Assembly (NCBI GenBank): GCA_964577375.1
Contig: CAZNYW010000022.1
Location: 1-61,583 of the forward strand
Length of the DNA stretch: 61,583 nucleotides
Direction: 5' to 3'
Source of the DNA: DATKUC01 sp964577375
Lineage (GTDB): Bacteria; Spirochaetota; Spirochaetia; DSM-27196; DATKUC01
The first letter of the stretch is position 1; the number at the start of each line of letters is the position of its first letter. A model generated the notes under the pieces. The model had not been told where the DNA came from. It saw only the letters and a list, made by a program, of their open reading frames with translations, and did no database searches. The translations under genes were made by a program, and so were the position numbers. Shown here piece after piece: positions 59,379 through 61,583 of this stretch.

Positions 59379-60212
59379 GTGGCCAGTGAATCTCCGAAAC
59401 CCGATGCAGCACAACTCAGCCGCTACCGGGACTTCGCGGCAGAGGTTGCCCGGGAGGCCGGACTGACGGCTCTCCGGTACTTCCGTTCCGGCGTCGAGGT
59501 CGAAACGAAGTCCGATGAGACCCCGGTAACGCGTGCCGACAGAGAGACCGAACGCTTCATCCGCGGGGCTCTGAGCGAGCGATATCCCGACCACCTCGTT
59601 ATCGGAGAGGAGTTCGGCGCAAGCCGCGGCGGAAAGCCGGTGAGCGGTGAGGCGCAGGGCGAAGGTGCATTTCGCTGGGTGGTCGATCCGATAGACGGCA
59701 CGAAAGCCTTCATCCACGGCGTTCCCCTCTTTACAACGCTCATTGCGCTGCTGCACGAAGGGCGGCCGGTGGTCGGAATCATCCACAACCCGGTTCTCGA
59801 AGAGACCTGCTCCGCCGCGGTCGGTTGCGGCTGCACGCTCAACGGCAGCGCATGCCGGGTCAGCACCGTCGACTCACTCGAGCGAGGGCGCCTGCACAGC
59901 ACCGATTTTTCCGACCTCTACCGCGCTGCTCCGGCACTTGCCGCAAAGCTGCTCGGCAGGGCCGGCGCAGCTCGAACCTGGGCCGACGGATACGGCTATC
60001 TGATGGTCGCGACGGGCCGTGCCGAGGCCATGATCGATCCGGTGATGTCGCTCTGGGACATCGCCCCCCTCGGTCCGGTCATCACCGAGGCCGGCGGCAG
60101 GTTCACCGCAATCGACGGCACCGAAACCTGGACCGGAACTTCGGGGCTTGCGACTAACGGTCTTGTTCACGAACAGATACTCCGGCTTGCTTCAGCCGGG
60201 TCTCCTCAGTAG
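59379..60212 (+). CDS. Inositol-monophosphatase-family enzyme, probably histidinol-phosphatase (HisN type)
   Basis: 277 residues from GTG 59379 with AAAGGAC upstream. The metal-dependent phosphatase motifs are complete: VIGEEFG, WVVDPIDGTKAFIHGVPLFT and LWDIAPLGPVITEAGG. The DPIDGTK.F..G.P....LI pattern is closer to HisN histidinol-phosphatases than to inositol monophosphatases, but other sugar phosphates or PAP are possible substrates. No other histidine gene is nearby. Its end overlaps the convergent methyltransferase-like gene by 7 bases. Confidence 0.85.
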   Translation: MASESPKPDAAQLSRYRDFAAEVAREAGLTALRYFRSGVEVETKSDETPVTRADRETERFIRGALSERYPDHLVIGEEFGASRGGKPVSGEAQGEGAFRWVVDPIDGTKAFIHGVPLFTTLIALLHEGRPVVGIIHNPVLEETCSAAVGCGCTLNGSACRVSTVDSLERGRLHSTDFSDLYRAAPALAAKLLGRAGAARTWADGYGYLMVATGRAEAMIDPVMSLWDIAPLGPVITEAGGRFTAIDGTETWTGTSGLATNGLVHEQILRLASAGSPQ

Positions 60213-60850
60213 AGGAACGGTACGATTTTTCGCGTTCGAGCGGCGTAGCTTCTGAACTCTTCGCCGTATTTTTCGGCAAGATGCTTGTCGAGCATAGGCG
60301 CGTTGTAAAACGCAAAGAAACCGAAGAGCGCGACGGGAATGATAAGCGCCCATGGGTTCGAAGTAATGAGGGCGAGCCCGAGCACCCATAGAAGATCACC
60401 GAAGTAGTTCACGTGCATGGAATAGCGGAAAAGCCCGCCGGTGTAGAGCCGGCCCTTGTTTGCCGGGTCTTTTTTCCAGCGGTTTCGCAGTACCTCCGAA
60501 AAGGTGTTGACGGCGGATCCGGCCAGGAAAAGCAGCGCGCCCGCGATTTCGAGTGCCGGAACGGCTGCGTGGTGTCCCCCTGCGAGGAGCGCGAACCCAA
60601 TGTAGTAGGCCGCGAAGGCAAACGGGATCGACAGCGCCTCCTCCCACCCCATCGGGCGTTTCAGAAGAAAGAATATGGTGCCGGTGATCCGAATATAGAC
60701 CACGCAGAAGGCGCCGATGAGCAGCCACATGCGAACCGGGTTGTTCCCTTCGCGAATCAGAAGGACGATGCTCAGCGCCAGAAGCGCGGTCTCGAGCACC
60801 TGGACCATTATTCTCTGGGGAAGCGAGCTTCCGGTGTTTCCGTAAATCAT
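60206..60850 (-). CDS. Isoprenylcysteine methyltransferase/DUF1295-like membrane protein
   Basis: A 214-residue protein with about six hydrophobic segments. The C-terminal block GGLFRYSMHVNYFGDLLWVL and PMLDKHLAEKYGEEFRSYAA matches the SAM- or NADPH-binding end of the ICMT / steroid 5-alpha-reductase superfamily, where RH.NY.GD-type and E..Y..Y.. motifs are conserved. The substrate is unknown. The ATG overlaps the TetR stop in ATGA, so the two form an operon and the regulator probably controls it. Confidence 0.8.
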   Translation of the reverse strand: MIYGNTGSSLPQRIMVQVLETALLALSIVLLIREGNNPVRMWLLIGAFCVVYIRITGTIFFLLKRPMGWEEALSIPFAFAAYYIGFALLAGGHHAAVPALEIAGALLFLAGSAVNTFSEVLRNRWKKDPANKGRLYTGGLFRYSMHVNYFGDLLWVLGLALITSNPWALIIPVALFGFFAFYNAPMLDKHLAEKYGEEFRSYAARTRKIVPFLY

Positions 60851-61437
60851 CTGTTTCCTCCATCTACCATTGATTCCAGTAATCTGCACAGACGCTCCGC
60901 GGCCTGGCCAGGATCGGTTCCACTCCCGCCGAAGAGCGCCGCGTGAAGAATGATCCCGTCGAGCATGCTCACCGCGGTTCGCGAAAGAAACCGGGCATCG
61001 GCGATGCCGCCCGCTTCCAGAACTTTCGCCCAGGCGTCCGCAAGGCCGTCAAACGCCGCTCCGACCCGTTTTGGGAGATTGCTTTCTTCCGAGACCAGGC
61101 GCTCGCTCAGCACGGCGAACAGGACCGGTACCAGGTCCAGCTGCTCTTCCGCCTCCGCCGCCAGGGTACGAATCTCCGAGGTTACCAGCCGGATGCACTC
61201 TCTGGAGTCCATCGCTTCGGGCATCCGGTCCGCCAGATGAGCAGCCTGAGCCCGGTAGCGCTCGATCGTCTGTTCGAAGGCCGCTTCCGCAACCTCGTCA
61301 CGAGTCTTGAAGTAGAGATAGAAAGTCCCCTTGGCAATGCCTGCCGCGCGGCAGATGTCCTCGACCCGGCTGGCCGAGTAGCCCTTCTGCCGAAACACGG
61401 ACAGCGCGGCGATCACGATCTGTGTGCGCCTGTCCAT
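60847..61437 (-). CDS. TetR-family transcriptional regulator
   Basis: A 196-residue repressor. The N-terminal HTH is RVEDICRAAGIAKGTFYLYF, preceded by AALSVFRQKGYSAS. The C-terminal ligand and dimer domain is helical and not assignable. ATG 61437 is preferred; an in-frame GTG at 61464 coincides with the predicted transcription start. An 18-base palindrome lies between the -35 and -10 boxes of its own promoter, so autoregulation is likely, together with control of the co-transcribed membrane protein. Confidence 0.93.
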   Translation of the reverse strand: MDRRTQIVIAALSVFRQKGYSASRVEDICRAAGIAKGTFYLYFKTRDEVAEAAFEQTIERYRAQAAHLADRMPEAMDSRECIRLVTSEIRTLAAEAEEQLDLVPVLFAVLSERLVSEESNLPKRVGAAFDGLADAWAKVLEAGGIADARFLSRTAVSMLDGIILHAALFGGSGTDPGQAAERLCRLLESMVDGGNR

Positions 61438-61470
61438 CGGGGGGACGCCACCGCCTCGATTCACGAAGGA

Positions 61471-61499
61471 AACATACCACTGACTGACCAGTCAGTCAA
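61471..61499 (-). promoter_or_regulatory. tetR promoter with an embedded palindromic operator
   Basis: Minus strand: TTGACT (61494-61499) and TATGTT (61471-61476) with a 17-base spacer. The perfect palindrome TGACTGAC-CA-GTCAGTCA (61481-61498) fills most of the spacer and part of the -35 box, so a bound dimer would block polymerase. To the right of it (61500-61583) I see no gene. Confidence 0.75.
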
Positions 61500-61583
61500 T
61501 CGGTTTCGCAAAAAAGACGAGAAAGCCGGTTGGTTCCTCGACGTGAGAAGTATCAAGAACCCTGTGGATAAAATCAGGGGAGT

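Noticed and set aside
61563..61571. A perfect DnaA box (TGTGGATAA) at the right edge
   Set aside because: A single 9-base match is expected by chance in a window this size; no cluster, AT-rich unwinding region or dnaA/dnaN genes nearby.
1..61583. CRISPR arrays, insertion sequences, prophage or toxin-antitoxin genes
   Set aside because: No regularly spaced repeats, transposase, integrase or phage motifs were seen; gene order is that of a conserved chromosomal core.
1..61583. Sigma-54 (-24/-12) promoters near the GAF activator or elsewhere
   Set aside because: No TGGCAC-N5-TTGC match with correct spacing was found by eye.

Overview
The window is a 61.6 kb piece of a G+C-rich (near 60% by eye) Spirochaetota chromosome, most likely from an uncultured Treponema- or Spirochaeta-like lineage assembled from short reads. 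The lineage call rests on gene content and order: a giant GreA of about 920 residues with a helical-repeat N-terminus, known from spirochaetes; cmk coupled to rpsA; tamB-bamA-skp-mutS in a row, an order I recall from Treponema pallidum; rimP-nusA-infB-rbfA-truB-ribF-rpsO-pnp; and many TPR or secreted proteins without wider homologues. Coding density is very high, most neighbours overlap by 1-26 bases, and I see no insertion sequence, prophage, CRISPR array, tRNA or rRNA. A run of 100 N (3629-3728) is flanked by two identical 55-base copies, so it is probably an unmerged contig overlap and not missing sequence.

Layout. 1-12.3 kb, minus strand: recA, folK, then (own promoter) scpA, scpB, an RsuA/RluB pseudouridine synthase, cmk, rpsA, a GAF/sigma-54 activator, a TPR membrane protein, a CHASE2 nucleotide cyclase, a lipoprotein and a truncated small membrane protein. 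12.5-14.4 kb, plus strand: a secreted protein and a PRPP synthetase. 14.4-18.9 kb, minus: rpe, a YbgF/BamD-like TPR protein, two envelope proteins and dtd. 19.0-22.9 kb, plus: a TPR protein and greA. 22.9-38.3 kb, minus: the rimP-to-tgt stretch (translation factors, RNA modification, PNPase, dUTPase, LptF/LptG) plus a HEAT-repeat exported protein with its own promoter. 38.4-49.8 kb, minus: tamB, bamA, skp, mutS, comF. 49.9-51.1 kb, plus: tmk and a secreted protein. 51.1-57.0 kb, minus: two signal peptidases, yebC, ruvCAB and queA. 57.1-60.2 kb, plus: a PEGA/FGE-fold membrane protein, smpB and a HisN-like phosphatase. 60.2-61.5 kb, minus: a TetR regulator with a palindromic operator and a methyltransferase-like membrane protein.

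The genes serve translation and transcription (S1, S15, IF2, NusA, RimP, RbfA, GreA, SmpB, YebC, Dtd), tRNA and rRNA modification (TruB, RluB-like, Tgt and QueA of the queuosine pathway), DNA repair and segregation (RecA, RuvABC, MutS, ScpAB), nucleotide supply (Cmk, Tmk, Dut, Prs) and outer-envelope construction (TamB, BamA, Skp, LptF/G, LepB).

The most interesting signals are not mobile elements. They are (i) a leader in front of rimP-nusA-infB with a strong promoter and mutually exclusive terminator and antiterminator hairpins; (ii) two tandem 57-base three-tier palindromes between nusA and infB; and (iii) several housekeeping enzymes with altered key residues: a thymidylate kinase without the P-loop lysine, a signal peptidase with Arg for the general-base Lys, a RibF without a recognisable riboflavin kinase motif, and a sigma-54 activator with GAFTDA for GAFTGA.
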